A DNA stretch of 64,000 bases from CAZMNY01 sp964567745 (GCA_964567745.1 CAZMNY010000002.1:186001-250000); one strand, 5' to 3'. Shown: positions 17,336 through 26,701, numbered from the stretch's first letter. Program-made: numbers and translations. The notes: generated by a model not told the origin, from the sequence alone.

Positions 17336-17409
17336 GGGCCGTTAGCTCAGTTGGCTAGAGCGTCGCGCTTACAACGCGAATGTCGGGGGTTCGAGCCCCT
17401 CACGGCCCA
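17336..17409 (+). tRNA. tRNA-Val, anticodon UAC
   Basis: The 74-nt cloverleaf folds cleanly. The acceptor arms are GGGCCGT and ACGGCCC, the D-arm is GCTC...GAGC, the anticodon stem is TCGCG/CGCGA with loop CTTACAA (anticodon TAC, reading GTA/GTG), and the T-arm contains GGTTCGAGC. The discriminator is A and CCA is not encoded. It stands alone. Confidence 0.95.
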
Positions 17410-17545
17410 CTTGCTTGTTCCAGTCGTCGTCTTGATACCAATCGCCGCCTTGAGAACAGGCGTCGTCTAATCAACTTGTAGTCGTCTGAAGTGAAAATCG
17501 TCTACAGCAATTCGGCGGTTTTTCGACTTCAGCCTCAATTAAGAC

Positions 17546-17582
17546 AAAGAAAACGCACGCCAGACGGCCGTCCGACGTGCGT
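17546..17582 (-). terminator. Probable terminator after the secreted oxidoreductase
   Basis: On the minus strand ACGCACG (17582-17576) pairs with CGTGCGT (17559-17553), enclosing a smaller GACGG/CCGTC hairpin, and TTT follows before a C. It lies about 60 bp beyond the stop of the minus-strand gene ending at 17640. On the plus strand the same stem is followed by CTTTTG, so it may work both ways. Confidence 0.55.
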
Positions 17583-17639
17583 CTTTTGTTGACCAACACA
17601 CGATTGCGATTCCGTTCGACTTCTACAGTCGAATGGCAG

Positions 17640-18953
17640 TTACAGCGCCCAGCCGTCGCGATACTCGTGCTTGATGATATTGGCAACCTCGGGGGCGTTC
17701 GTCGCCTTGAGGTTCTTGGCGTCCCATTCGATCTTCTTGCCATCGGCCCACACAGCCAAATTGCCAAGCAAGATGGTCTCGGTGAGCGGTCCGGCGTAAT
17801 TCGGGAAGTTGGACATGGCTTCCTCACCACCCTTAATCGCTTGGACCCACTCCTGAAAGTGCCCCGGCGACCGCTTGTACTCGACCTTAGGCAACTCTTC
17901 GATCTTGCCATCGGCCGTGAAAATTTCAAACTGAGCAGCGTAATCACCGGGCGAGTAAAGCGTTCCTTTCGTGCCGGCAATAATCGCTCCGCTATTCTTC
18001 ATTTTCAGGGTCGATCCCTTGATGAGGTCTTCCGAGGGAAGCTCACCGCCGTCGTACCACTTCAGCGTAACGGGCCCGCGAAGTTCGTTCTTGGGAAACT
18101 CAAAGTCGATCACCGACCAAGTTGGATAGGTTTCCTTGTTGTGTCCGGACGTCTTGGCGACAACCGAAAGCGGATGCGCCAACTTCAGCGCGAAGTAGGG
18201 CATGTTCAGCGTATGGCAGGCCATGTCGCCGAGAGCGCCCGTGCCGAAGTCCCACCATCCTCGCCATTTAAACGGTTGATAAACGTCGTGGTAAGGACGA
18301 AACGGAGCCGGACCGATGAACTCGTTCCAGTGGATGTGCGACGGAACCGGCGGCTCTTCTGTCGGTCGCGGCTTTCCTTGCGGCCAGACTGGGCGATTGG
18401 TCCAAACGTGAACTTCCTTGATATCGCCGAGAATGCCGGTCTGAACCAAAGCGGCCGCGCGACGTAGACCGGGATTGGCCGTGCCCTGGTTGCCCATCTG
18501 AGTCACACAGTTGTGCTCGGAAGCCAATTCACCCAGTTTGCGGGCTTCATAGATCGAGTGGGTCAGCGGCTTTTGAGTGAAGCACGCTTTTCCCATCCGC
18601 AGCGCCAAGGCGGTCGCGGGTGCATGGCTGTGATCGGGCGTACTGACGGTAACTGCGTCGATCGACTTGCCCATCTCGTCGTAGAGCTTGCGGTAGTCAT
18701 TGTACTTTTTGGCTTTGGGCCACTTCTTAGCCGCAGCGTCCAAGCGGTTATCGTCGATATCGCAAATGGCCACCATGTCGCCGCTGCGTCCCGCGTCATT
18801 CGAGTCGCTCGTTCCTTTTCCGCCAACGCCGATGCTAGCGAAAGAAATCGTCTCGTTTGCGGCCAAGCTGGGCTTGGGCGTCACACCTGCGGCCACAAAA
18901 TAGCCCGCGCCAATCGCGGCCGACGTCTTCATAAACTTACGACGATTCGTCAT
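17640..18953 (-). CDS. Tat-exported Gfo/Idh/MocA-family oxidoreductase
   Basis: The protein has 437 aa and starts with the twin-arginine signal TNRRKFMKTSAAIGAGYFVAAG, so it is exported folded with its cofactor. The Rossmann motif is IGVGGKGTSDSN. TQKPLTHSI holds the family Lys motif with Gln in place of the usual Glu, and GNQGTANPGLRRAAALVQTG and GDMACHTLNMPYFAL follow. This is one of the large planctomycete expansions of exported sugar oxidoreductases. Substrate is unknown; polysaccharide-derived sugars or glycosides are likely. ATG 18953 has AAGGAG eight bases upstream. It appears monocistronic and has a terminator-like hairpin downstream. Confidence 0.9.
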   Translation of the reverse strand: MTNRRKFMKTSAAIGAGYFVAAGVTPKPSLAANETISFASIGVGGKGTSDSNDAGRSGDMVAICDIDDNRLDAAAKKWPKAKKYNDYRKLYDEMGKSIDAVTVSTPDHSHAPATALALRMGKACFTQKPLTHSIYEARKLGELASEHNCVTQMGNQGTANPGLRRAAALVQTGILGDIKEVHVWTNRPVWPQGKPRPTEEPPVPSHIHWNEFIGPAPFRPYHDVYQPFKWRGWWDFGTGALGDMACHTLNMPYFALKLAHPLSVVAKTSGHNKETYPTWSVIDFEFPKNELRGPVTLKWYDGGELPSEDLIKGSTLKMKNSGAIIAGTKGTLYSPGDYAAQFEIFTADGKIEELPKVEYKRSPGHFQEWVQAIKGGEEAMSNFPNYAGPLTETILLGNLAVWADGKKIEWDAKNLKATNAPEVANIIKHEYRDGWAL

Positions 18954-19052
18954 CGAAGGAACTCCTTTATTGTCTTCTATGGGTCATTGTGCTCTGGCTG
19001 CGAAACGCCGTCGCCAATTCGCGAGGCAAAGCCAAAACACACACGGTGTTGC

Positions 19053-19084
19053 GGATGCTAGAAGGAGTGGATGCTAGAAGGAGT
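19053..19084. repeat. 16-bp tandem duplication
   Basis: GGATGCTAGAAGGAGT occurs twice in direct succession (19053-19068 and 19069-19084), 100 bp upstream of the exported oxidoreductase and downstream of the PPK2 gene. It looks like a recent slippage event in an intergenic region. Confidence 0.9.
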
Positions 19085-19201
19085 GGGCGAGTCCCTAAGG
19101 GACAACGCACACTTTCTTTCCATAGAGCGTACGGGAAGTCACTCGCGAATACAAGAATCGAACGGCCAAACCGGCGTCAAACCCTGTCTTTTTCAACCTC
19201 G

Positions 19202-20008
19202 TCAAGAGATCACGAGGTCGTCCAGATTGCCCTCTGGCTGCGGGAACTGGGGGTCCATTTGCCGCATCGTGTCAAGAACAAGCTGGCTGACCGCGAGATT
19301 GCGATACCATTTTCTGTCCGACGGAATAATGTGCCACGGCGCGACGTCCGTGTTGCATCGATTCAGAGCATCTTCATAGGCGGCCTGGTAGTCGTCCCAA
19401 CGCGCCCGCGTATCCAAGTCCGAGCGGTTGAACTTCCATCGCTTTTGCGGGTTATCCAGGCGAGCCTGCAAACGCTCTCGTTGCTCGTCCTTGCTAACGT
19501 GGAGAAAGCATTTCACGATCGTGATCCCGCCCTGAGTCAGCAATCGTTCGAACTTGTTGATTCGGTCGTAACGCGTTTGCCACTCCGATTCCGGTGCGAG
19601 CTGCTCTACGCGTACAACAAGCACGTCCTCGTAATGCGAACGGTTAAAGATGCCGACTTCCCCGCGACGCGGAGTCTCTTTGTGGATCCGCCAAAGGAAG
19701 TCGTGGTCTAGCTCGACGTGACTCGGTGCCTTGAACGAAGCGATTCGACAGATCTGCGGATTGATCCCGCGCATCACGGTACGAATCGTGCCATCCTTGC
19801 CAGCCGTATCCATGCCCTGCAAAACCAGCAGCAAGGCCTGACGATTTTCGGCGTAGAGGCGATGCCCCAATTCGTCGAGGTGAGCAATGTTCTCTCGAAT
19901 CCGCCGCTTCGCCGACTTCTTATTGAATTCCGGCGCATGGTACGAAGCGTCAAAGTCACTCAGCCGAATTGGCTCTCCTGCAGGCACGCAGAGCGGTTGG
20001 GTTTCCAT
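19202..20008 (-). CDS. ppk2: Polyphosphate kinase 2 (PPK2) family protein
   Basis: PPK2 enzymes use polyphosphate to phosphorylate nucleotides. The 268-aa protein shows the Walker A motif LQGMDTAGKDGTIRTVMRGINPQ near residue 65, the lid-type FNRSHYEDVLVVRV, and KCFLHVSKDEQRERLQARLDNP and WHIIPSDRKWYRNLAVS. This one-domain architecture fits the class I/III PPK2 group. Whether it favours AMP, ADP or both cannot be told from sequence by eye. Start ATG 20008. It lies 37 bp after the mnmE stop on the same strand, so it may be read from the yidC-mnmE transcript. Confidence 0.92.
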   Translation of the reverse strand: METQPLCVPAGEPIRLSDFDASYHAPEFNKKSAKRRIRENIAHLDELGHRLYAENRQALLLVLQGMDTAGKDGTIRTVMRGINPQICRIASFKAPSHVELDHDFLWRIHKETPRRGEVGIFNRSHYEDVLVVRVEQLAPESEWQTRYDRINKFERLLTQGGITIVKCFLHVSKDEQRERLQARLDNPQKRWKFNRSDLDTRARWDDYQAAYEDALNRCNTDVAPWHIIPSDRKWYRNLAVSQLVLDTMRQMDPQFPQPEGNLDDLVIS

Positions 20009-20045
20009 TTAGTTTTTTCGCGATGAGGGTTTGGTTTAATCTGCG

Positions 20046-21437
20046 TTACTTTCCGATACAAAACCGACTGAACACACGGTCCAAGACATCATTGTTGTAG
20101 ATGACTCCCACGACTCGGCCAAGCTCATCCAGCGCAAAGCGAATTTCCGCCGCGACGAGCTCCTCGCCAGCCGAATTCTCACACGCCTCACGAGCTCGCT
20201 CTATCGCGTCGCTTGCCAATCGCAAACTCTCGCCACAGCGAGCCGCCAGGCCTTGTCGGCTTGCCTCTGTTGACACCGCCTGAATCGCCAGGCCAATGCG
20301 TCGACGTAGCTCGGCGACCCCCTCGCCCGTTTCAGCACTCGTGACGACGACATCGACAAGGTCGGTCGCGTCCGCTTGCACTTGGCCATCGTGTTGACTG
20401 TCGCCGGAATACTCGCCGCCGTCGCAGCTCAAGTCCGACTTCGTGACAACTTGAATCGTGCTCGAAACATCGACGACAGCGCTCAGCTCCGCTTGCTCAC
20501 GGCACTGCAAGCGAATTGCCGCCCGCTCCAGAACCGACTGCGCCGCTTTTTGAGCCAACGCGTCGGAGCCGGCAGCAGCGGGCGCGGCACCAGCCGTATC
20601 GATCAACAGGCACGATTGATTCGCACCCAACTTCAACTTGTGACCGACATAGTCTCGCGTGGCCCCTTGCATCTCCGACACAATCGAAGCGTCGCGGTTG
20701 AGCAACGCGTTGAACAGGCTGCTCTTGCCGACGTTCGGAGGCCCGCAGAGTACAACGGTCGGCAATTCCGCAGAATCGTGCCGCGAGTTGAGCTGCTGTT
20801 GTACGGCGTGGAGCTCGTCCTGCGCCGCGATAAGCTGACCATTCAGCTCGGCAACGGAAATGAATTCAATATCTTCGTCGGCAAAGTCGAGCCCCGCTTC
20901 GAGATGGGCGAGCAGATCGAGAAGCAGATTGCGGATCTTATCGAGCGGCGTCGTCAGGCCGCCCGCCAATTGTTCGAGTGCAGTGGCGAGATCTTCGTCC
21001 CCTGAGGCGTCGATGACGCCGAGCACAGCTTCGGCCTGTGTCAGATCAAGACGGCCAGCCAGAAACGCACGCAGAGTGAATTCACCCGGCTCGGCGGTTC
21101 GCGCGCCACCGTCCACAAACGCGGCGAGAATCGACTCCAAGATCGGAGGCGCCCCAATCGTGTGCAGCTCGACGCTCGGCTGTCTCGTGTAACTTCGCTG
21201 ATCGGGCCAGACCAAGGCCTCAGCTGGCACGGACGACCGCAGTCGCTCCAGCCTCAAATTGACGTTGACGGAAGTGGGATGCCGCAAGCCGCCGAGCGCA
21301 TCGGCGGGGTCGCACATCTCGGAGACGATGCGTACGGCGTCGGGACCGGAGACTCGAATTACGCCTCGCGCTGCGCCGCCTGGTGCCGACGCGCGAGCAA
21401 CGATCGTGTCTTGCGAATCCCAGAACCGTGGAGGCAT
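20046..21437 (-). CDS. mnmE: tRNA uridine-5-carboxymethylaminomethyl modification GTPase MnmE
   Basis: MnmE, with MnmG, modifies the wobble uridine of several tRNAs. The protein (463 aa) starts DTIVARASAPGGAARGVIRVSG, the folate-binding N-domain. The GTPase G1 is GPPNVGKSSLFNALL near residue 232, followed by GATRDYV, DTAG and TKSD. It ends with the diagnostic VFSRFCIGK, including the conserved Cys. The GTPase domain looks somewhat shortened between DTAG and TKSD compared with E. coli. It starts 3 bp after yidC, matching the common yidC-mnmE order and indicating an operon. Confidence 0.96.
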   Translation of the reverse strand: MPPRFWDSQDTIVARASAPGGAARGVIRVSGPDAVRIVSEMCDPADALGGLRHPTSVNVNLRLERLRSSVPAEALVWPDQRSYTRQPSVELHTIGAPPILESILAAFVDGGARTAEPGEFTLRAFLAGRLDLTQAEAVLGVIDASGDEDLATALEQLAGGLTTPLDKIRNLLLDLLAHLEAGLDFADEDIEFISVAELNGQLIAAQDELHAVQQQLNSRHDSAELPTVVLCGPPNVGKSSLFNALLNRDASIVSEMQGATRDYVGHKLKLGANQSCLLIDTAGAAPAAAGSDALAQKAAQSVLERAAIRLQCREQAELSAVVDVSSTIQVVTKSDLSCDGGEYSGDSQHDGQVQADATDLVDVVVTSAETGEGVAELRRRIGLAIQAVSTEASRQGLAARCGESLRLASDAIERAREACENSAGEELVAAEIRFALDELGRVVGVIYNNDVLDRVFSRFCIGK

Positions 21438-21440
21438 CGA

Positions 21441-23966
21441 CTACCTCCCCTTCTTGCCCTTGCGTTTCTTCCGCCGGGCTGCGTTTTCCGCCTTCTTGAT
21501 ATCTTCGGCCGATCGCTTGGGACGCTCCTTGCCCTGAGCCGCTGGTTTCGCGGCTTCGCTTTCCACCTGCTCCAGGCTTTTCGACGGCATGAGTTTGCGC
21601 TCAAGCACGCCCCACAGGCTCGAGATGATGATGTACAAGCAAAGACCGGACGCAACTTTGTAGAACATGATGCCGATGAACAGCGTCATGAACTTCATCA
21701 TGTTTTGCTGCATCTGCTGTTGTTCATCCGCCGCGGGCGGCGTCAGCATTTTCTGCTGCACGATGAACAGGACAACACTGATTAGCGGCAACACATTCAG
21801 GTTGGGGCCAAGCCAGCCGGTGTAGTCAGTCAGGTAGGGGAACGCGTTGGGCCCCCAGTCGTAAAGCATGTCCGGGCCAGCCAGATTGGTGCACCAACTC
21901 ACGCCCGGAATCAAGGCGGCGTCACGCAGCTCGACATCGACGGACAGGCAACGGTAGAGTCCGATGAAAATCGGAAACTGACAGAACGCCAACAAACAAC
22001 CGCTGAGCGGGTTGAAATTGTGTTTCTTGTAGAGCTCTTGCTGAGCCGCCATTTTTTTCTGAGGGTCGTCTTTGTATCGTTCGGTGAGCTTCTTGATCTC
22101 AGGCGAAAGGGCCTGCATCATCTGGGTGTTCTTGTGGGCCTTGCGGCTGATCGGATGCACGCACGCTCGGACCATGACCGTCATAAACAGGATGGCTAAA
22201 CCGTAATTGGCAACGAGTGCGTAGAAGAAGTGAAGCAGTTTGCTGAGCGGCCAGGCGACCCACCAGAACCAACCCCAAACGATGGTCTCACCCATGCCGT
22301 AACGGGCCAGAATCGATGTTCGCTTGGGAGCGGCGAGAATCGCGTAATCATGAGCGATGACGCCATCGGACGGGAGCGGCTCGACTTCGCTGACCAAGCG
22401 AAACGACACATTCCCCAATCGGACTTTTTTCTTTGCGAGCTCGTTGGCGGGATTGATCAGGTAGGGCGTGAGTTCCTGAAACGTTTGCACGCCTAGCCCA
22501 TTCTCCGAATCTCCCTTGGGCAAGATGGCGACGTTAAAATACTGAGTATCAACGCCTACGAACTGCACCGTTCGCCGGTCCGACGCCTCGTTGGACAAGA
22601 AGGCGGGCTCTTCCGGCGCTTTCTTGTTTCCATTTTCACGCTTCCAAATCTGGTTGACGCTTCGCAATTCATAGTTGACGCCCGTCCGCCATACGACGTC
22701 ACGAGCTCCGCAAGTGCCCCAACCGGGATGCACCTTGTAGAGATACCACCAACCCTCTTTCGGCAGACCGTTTGGGCCGTCGAGCCGATAAGCGACCTGC
22801 AGCGGTTTACCGCCCGTGTTCTTTAGAGCAAGATTGAAGTCCAGCTCATAATCGTCTGGACTCGCGTCTTCCGTTGGCGTTGGCAAGCGGAATGTCTTGA
22901 CGATTTCAATCGCGCCATCGACGCCGATCTTCTCGAGATCCGAAGCTGTGTATTTCCAGGTAAACGCGACCGACTGTGCGCCGGACTCTTTCAGCTCCCA
23001 ATTGCCCTCGCGCATCGACCGAAGATCTTGAATTTCTGTTTCGCCCAACTTGGTGCTGATGTTGGACTGCCCCTCGCCTCGTATCGAGTCGAGTGACATG
23101 AGAAACGAAGCTCGATGAGCTAGATTGACTCCGGTCATATCGTATTCTTCTTGGATGATTGCCAGCGGACGCTCCGCTAGAACGACCGAGACTTCTCGCT
23201 CTGCACCATCTTTTTCACCGACGATGACCAAGTTCGCTTCGTCATTCGGTTTTGTCCCACTGAGCGCGGAGTCAATGTCGCTTGGATGATCGATGGCCAC
23301 GCCGTTGACTTTAAGCAGGGTCTCACCCGGCTTGATGCCCGCCGTATCGGCGGGTGTCCCTGGTCCGACGACTTGCACTCGGCAACCGCCCAACATCTTG
23401 GCTTCCAATCCAAGATAACCGAGGTATCCCGACTTGTTGACCAGGTCGCGATATCGGAGTCGGCCGTTCGCTTTTCGCTCCACCAATTCGACGTGCCGAA
23501 TCGCGGCGCCTTTGTTGGTGAGATAGGCAAGGTGCAGGCCGGACTGGTAGTTGCCGAGAACGCTCCACTGAGTCGGCACGGTCTGCCTGGGCGTCTCGGT
23601 GCCGATCTCTGGACTGTCCTTTTTGGGGTCGCCGTTGCCGTCGTCCTTCGTGCCGGTGGGCTCATCCGGCTTAACGTCCCCCGGCTGATCGCCATCGGTT
23701 TTGGCGTCCGGTTTAACGCCTTCTGGTTTAACGCCTTCTGGTTTAACGCCTTCCGGTTTATCGCCTTCTGGTTTGTCGCCTTCTGGTTTGTCGCCTTCTG
23801 GTTTGTCGCCTTCTGGTTTGTCGCCGTCGGGATTCTCACCTTCCGGTCCGGCCTCGCCTTCGACCTTGACGACTTCCTTCGGCGGAAAGAACGTGGACAT
23901 GATCAGTTGGTGGCTGACCACAAGCACGAGTGAGAGCACGATAAAGGTTACGTAGCGCTTTTCCAC
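21441..23966 (-). CDS. yidC: Membrane protein insertase YidC with PEGDK repeats and an embedded PDZ domain
   Basis: YidC inserts proteins into the inner membrane. The protein has 841 aa. The N-terminal membrane anchor (MEKRYVTFIVLSLVLVVSH) is followed by about nine PEGDK/PEGVK pentapeptides (46-90). A PDZ-like domain spans about 182-267 (VVGPGTPADTAGIKPGETLLKVNG), then comes the large periplasmic P1 domain. The insertase core includes VRACVHPISRKAHKNTQMM, with the groove Arg, FNPLSGCLLAFCQFPIFIGLY and five membrane segments. A basic tail (AARRKKRKGKKGR) probably contacts ribosomes. GTG 23966 has TAAGG upstream. The repeats and PDZ make it much longer than E. coli YidC (548 aa). Confidence 0.94.
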   Translation of the reverse strand: MEKRYVTFIVLSLVLVVSHQLIMSTFFPPKEVVKVEGEAGPEGENPDGDKPEGDKPEGDKPEGDKPEGDKPEGVKPEGVKPEGVKPDAKTDGDQPGDVKPDEPTGTKDDGNGDPKKDSPEIGTETPRQTVPTQWSVLGNYQSGLHLAYLTNKGAAIRHVELVERKANGRLRYRDLVNKSGYLGYLGLEAKMLGGCRVQVVGPGTPADTAGIKPGETLLKVNGVAIDHPSDIDSALSGTKPNDEANLVIVGEKDGAEREVSVVLAERPLAIIQEEYDMTGVNLAHRASFLMSLDSIRGEGQSNISTKLGETEIQDLRSMREGNWELKESGAQSVAFTWKYTASDLEKIGVDGAIEIVKTFRLPTPTEDASPDDYELDFNLALKNTGGKPLQVAYRLDGPNGLPKEGWWYLYKVHPGWGTCGARDVVWRTGVNYELRSVNQIWKRENGNKKAPEEPAFLSNEASDRRTVQFVGVDTQYFNVAILPKGDSENGLGVQTFQELTPYLINPANELAKKKVRLGNVSFRLVSEVEPLPSDGVIAHDYAILAAPKRTSILARYGMGETIVWGWFWWVAWPLSKLLHFFYALVANYGLAILFMTVMVRACVHPISRKAHKNTQMMQALSPEIKKLTERYKDDPQKKMAAQQELYKKHNFNPLSGCLLAFCQFPIFIGLYRCLSVDVELRDAALIPGVSWCTNLAGPDMLYDWGPNAFPYLTDYTGWLGPNLNVLPLISVVLFIVQQKMLTPPAADEQQQMQQNMMKFMTLFIGIMFYKVASGLCLYIIISSLWGVLERKLMPSKSLEQVESEAAKPAAQGKERPKRSAEDIKKAENAARRKKRKGKKGR
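23706..23840 (-). repeat. 15-bp tandem repeat array inside yidC
   Basis: About nine 15-bp units (plus strand GTTTGTCGCCTTCTG and variants with TTTAAC or TTTATC) encode PEGDK or PEGVK pentapeptides in the periplasmic linker. Neighbouring units are identical, so the count probably varies by slippage. The frame is preserved by the 15-bp period. Confidence 0.9.
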
Positions 23967-24079
23967 AATCCGGCCTTAGGTTGCATTGAACAAAATGAGC
24001 CCCATGAAGGGGCCCGCGAGAGCGTCAAACTGAGCGGCTATCAATGTATTCTGAGCGAGCCATTGAATCTTGCAAAGGG

Positions 24080-24832
24080 CTAACGTCCTTCCCGCAATCG
24101 ATCGCCCAAGAAGTTATCGAGTTGCGGGATCTCGTAAATCTTTTCCGCGGTTGCGTCGGGTGAGTATTCCACCCGGCGGAAGGCAACCGATGTCTCGTCG
24201 AACACAACGTAGCAGGGGCGCGGATCGCCATCGCGAGGCTGACCGACGCTGCCGACGTTGACCATCATTTTTCCTTCGACAGGAAACTCATAGTGGAAAT
24301 CAACATCGGAAGGTGTGAGAAATCGCCCGCTGTCGAGAAAAACGCCAGGAACATGGGTGTGCCCCTGAAAACAAAATCGCTCGATCAAGCTGAAGATCCG
24401 CTCAATCTTCCTCTGGTTGTAGATGTCCTCGGGAAACACATATTCATTGAGTGGGTTTCGAGCGGATCCATGAACGAAGAGCGCTCGATCTTGTCGATGA
24501 CTGCGCGGCAATTCGCAGAGGAAATCCCAGCGAAGACGGCTCGCGTCGGCACCGTTGTCGGGTGATTCGAGCTGTTGCCGCGTCCAAAAAATGGCTCGTT
24601 CGGCACCGCTGCTAAATCCTTCTGGATCGAACAACGCGCCCTGATCGTGATTCCCCAGAATCGTCAGGTCAAACTCCATGACCCGATCGATGCACTCGCA
24701 CGGGTTCGGACCATAGCCAATCACGTCGCCGAGACAAAAAACTTCGTCGACGTTTTGCGTCTTGATATCTTCCACGACCGCCTCGAGCGCCTCGAGGTTT
24801 CCGTGGATGTCGCTGACAATAGCTCGCTTCAC
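24080..24832 (-). CDS. Metallophosphoesterase, YfcE/ApaH-like (copy A)
   Basis: This is a calcineurin-like phosphoesterase of 250 aa. The metal-site motifs are in order: SDIHGNLEAL, GDVIGYGPNP, GNHDQGAL, then VHGSARNP and GHTHVPG. The CLGDVIGYGPNPCECID stretch is shared with its tandem neighbour at 24988-25743, so the two arose by duplication. Possible substrates include dinucleoside tetraphosphates, phosphodiesters or phosphoproteins, and the sequence does not decide. GTG 24832 starts directly at MKRAIVSDIHG. No export signal is seen. Confidence 0.85.
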   Translation of the reverse strand: MKRAIVSDIHGNLEALEAVVEDIKTQNVDEVFCLGDVIGYGPNPCECIDRVMEFDLTILGNHDQGALFDPEGFSSGAERAIFWTRQQLESPDNGADASRLRWDFLCELPRSHRQDRALFVHGSARNPLNEYVFPEDIYNQRKIERIFSLIERFCFQGHTHVPGVFLDSGRFLTPSDVDFHYEFPVEGKMMVNVGSVGQPRDGDPRPCYVVFDETSVAFRRVEYSPDATAEKIYEIPQLDNFLGDRLREGR

Positions 24833-24987
24833 GACAGACCGGCCCGTTTGGAAGAATGGTTTGCGACGGATTGTCGTAAACGCTAGTTGGCAAAGAACTA
24901 AGGGAATCGAAAAAGTCTAAGTTCCGCTCGCAGGGAGGTCAATAGCGTGGGTGCTGGCGAGCAGCATGAGGGGATGAGATACGGGTC

Positions 24988-25743
24988 TTATCGGCCACTT
25001 TTCAGGCGATCACCTAGCATGTTATCCAAGTCCGGCGCGTCATAGATCTTGTTTGCCGTCGCGTCGATGTCGTATTCAACCCGCCGAAACTCGATCGTCT
25101 TGTCCTCCGGATTCAAAATCACGTAGCAGCCACGTGGGTCGTTGTCGCGAGGCTGGCCGACACTACCCACATTGACCATCACCTGGCCGCCGTTGAGTTG
25201 ATAACGAAAGTCCGTTTCATCGGGCGTAATGAACTCTTGGTCCCTCGTGAAAACACCGGGAATGTGCGTGTGGCCTTGGAAACAATATTTGTCGATGCGA
25301 CCGAACAGCGCGTCCATCTTCTTCTGGTTGTAGACATCTTCGGGAAACACGTACTCATTTGTCGGTTCCCGCGGCGAACCGTGTACAAACAGAAATTCGC
25401 CTTCGCTGTGAATCCGAGGCAACTCGCCGAGAAAATCCCAACGGCGGTTCACTGCCGCGGCGGTGCCGACACCGTCAAGTTGGTCTCGAGTCCAGTAGAC
25501 AGCTTGGAGCGCGACGGGATTAAAACCATCGGGATCAAACAGGGCTGCCTGATCGTGATTGCCAAGAATCGTCACTTTGGCGATACGAATGATCGTGTCG
25601 AGACACTCGCACGGGTTGGGACCGTACCCAATAATGTCGCCGAGACAATAAATGTCATTGACGCCCAGCTCACGAATATCGTCAAGAACCGCCGTCAGGG
25701 CCTCAAGATTACCGTGAATATCGCTAATCAGCGCTCGCTTCAC
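24988..25743 (-). CDS. Metallophosphoesterase, YfcE/ApaH-like (copy B)
   Basis: This 251-aa paralogue of the adjacent gene shares every metal motif: SDIHGNLEAL, GDIIGYGPNP, GNHDQAALFDPDGFN, VHGSPREPTNEYVFPEDVYNQ and GHTHIPG. I prefer GTG 25743 (VKRALISDIHG) because GAGAGG lies seven bases upstream and the start matches copy A; a longer frame reaches 25800 with a basic, unlikely N-terminus. The stop-to-start gap to copy A is about 155 bp. Two kept copies suggest either different substrates or dosage. Confidence 0.85.
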   Translation of the reverse strand: MKRALISDIHGNLEALTAVLDDIRELGVNDIYCLGDIIGYGPNPCECLDTIIRIAKVTILGNHDQAALFDPDGFNPVALQAVYWTRDQLDGVGTAAAVNRRWDFLGELPRIHSEGEFLFVHGSPREPTNEYVFPEDVYNQKKMDALFGRIDKYCFQGHTHIPGVFTRDQEFITPDETDFRYQLNGGQVMVNVGSVGQPRDNDPRGCYVILNPEDKTIEFRRVEYDIDATANKIYDAPDLDNMLGDRLKSGR

Positions 25744-25936
25744 ACCCACACCTCTCAAGCGTAAGCGAGTTCGTCGCAACAACATACGGCGAAAACACAC
25801 TTAGTCCGACAATTCTCAAACCCTGAATTTTACCTCTCGATTGTAGCTTCGTCCATATGCTCCTAACGGATGCAGGACGATAGTTGGGGCCTAGAGATGG
25901 TAGACCCGAATCGAGCCGACCGGTCGTCGTAATCGC

Positions 25937-26650
25937 TTAGCCCGGATTATTCGTCTCGTTCCGCGAAATCTTCTCCTCGGCCGCGCTCGCTCGAATGTAT
26001 CGCGGCTTGAGAGCCCACACGTCGTCGCGTTCGCCGGCCCGATAGGCTTCGATTCCCAGCCGCCCAACCGTCTCGGCTCGCGGGTGCCATGTCGATTCGT
26101 CCGAGATGATCGCGTCCGTTGACAATCGATCTCGAATTCGCTGCAGCCCTTCGCCAACCAAACCACATCGGGTTCGATCTTGTTCTAGCCACGAATCGAA
26201 ATCGACAATCGACGGCTCGGTCAACGTCTTTCGGCCAGATTCAATCGACCCAAAACTCTGCGAAAACAACTGGCTTCGCTGAGCGTCGCTGACCGCGATA
26301 ACGTCGCCTTCGAAATCGGCCTGAGCCGCGACGACTTGAAGGCTGTTGAGCGCCGCGACTTCGGCGCCGACCGCATAGGCCAACGTCTTGGCGGCGACGA
26401 CTCCAATCCGCAGGCCGGTAAACGAACCGGGACCAATCGAAATGCAAATCAGATCGAGGTCCGCTGGCGTCCAACTCACGGCGTTTAGCTTGTCACGGCA
26501 AAACGGGATCAGACTCTCCGCCGTCCGTGGAAGCATCGGTACATCCGAGGCCGTGATCAGATCGACTCCGCCATCGCTATGCAACGCCGTCGTCTCAAGC
26601 AGCGCGATCGATGCTTGGCGAGTCGAAGTCTCTAATGCCAGAACTCGCAA
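25937..26650 (-). CDS. tsaB: tRNA threonylcarbamoyladenosine biosynthesis protein TsaB
   Basis: TsaB is the partner of TsaD in making t6A at position 37 of ANN-decoding tRNAs. The 237-aa protein starts MRVLALETSTRQASIALL, the ASKHA nucleotide-fold start, and contains the diagnostic ISIGPGSFTGLRIGVVAAKTLAYA and ALNSLQVVAAQ. The start codon appears to be TTG (26650). The C-terminal half is less conserved, as usual for this family. It lies about 50 bp after hemL on the same strand. Confidence 0.92.
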   Translation of the reverse strand: MRVLALETSTRQASIALLETTALHSDGGVDLITASDVPMLPRTAESLIPFCRDKLNAVSWTPADLDLICISIGPGSFTGLRIGVVAAKTLAYAVGAEVAALNSLQVVAAQADFEGDVIAVSDAQRSQLFSQSFGSIESGRKTLTEPSIVDFDSWLEQDRTRCGLVGEGLQRIRDRLSTDAIISDESTWHPRAETVGRLGIEAYRAGERDDVWALKPRYIRASAAEEKISRNETNNPG

Positions 26651-26701
26651 GTCGTCTCCCCTTCACATCGCGTCAACGGTTCACTCGTCATACCCAAAAG
26701 T

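Noticed and set aside
23701..23955. 84-codon plus-strand frame of SGLSPSGLSPSG repeats
   Set aside because: It is the complement of the PEGDK repeat array of yidC, not a separate repetitive protein.
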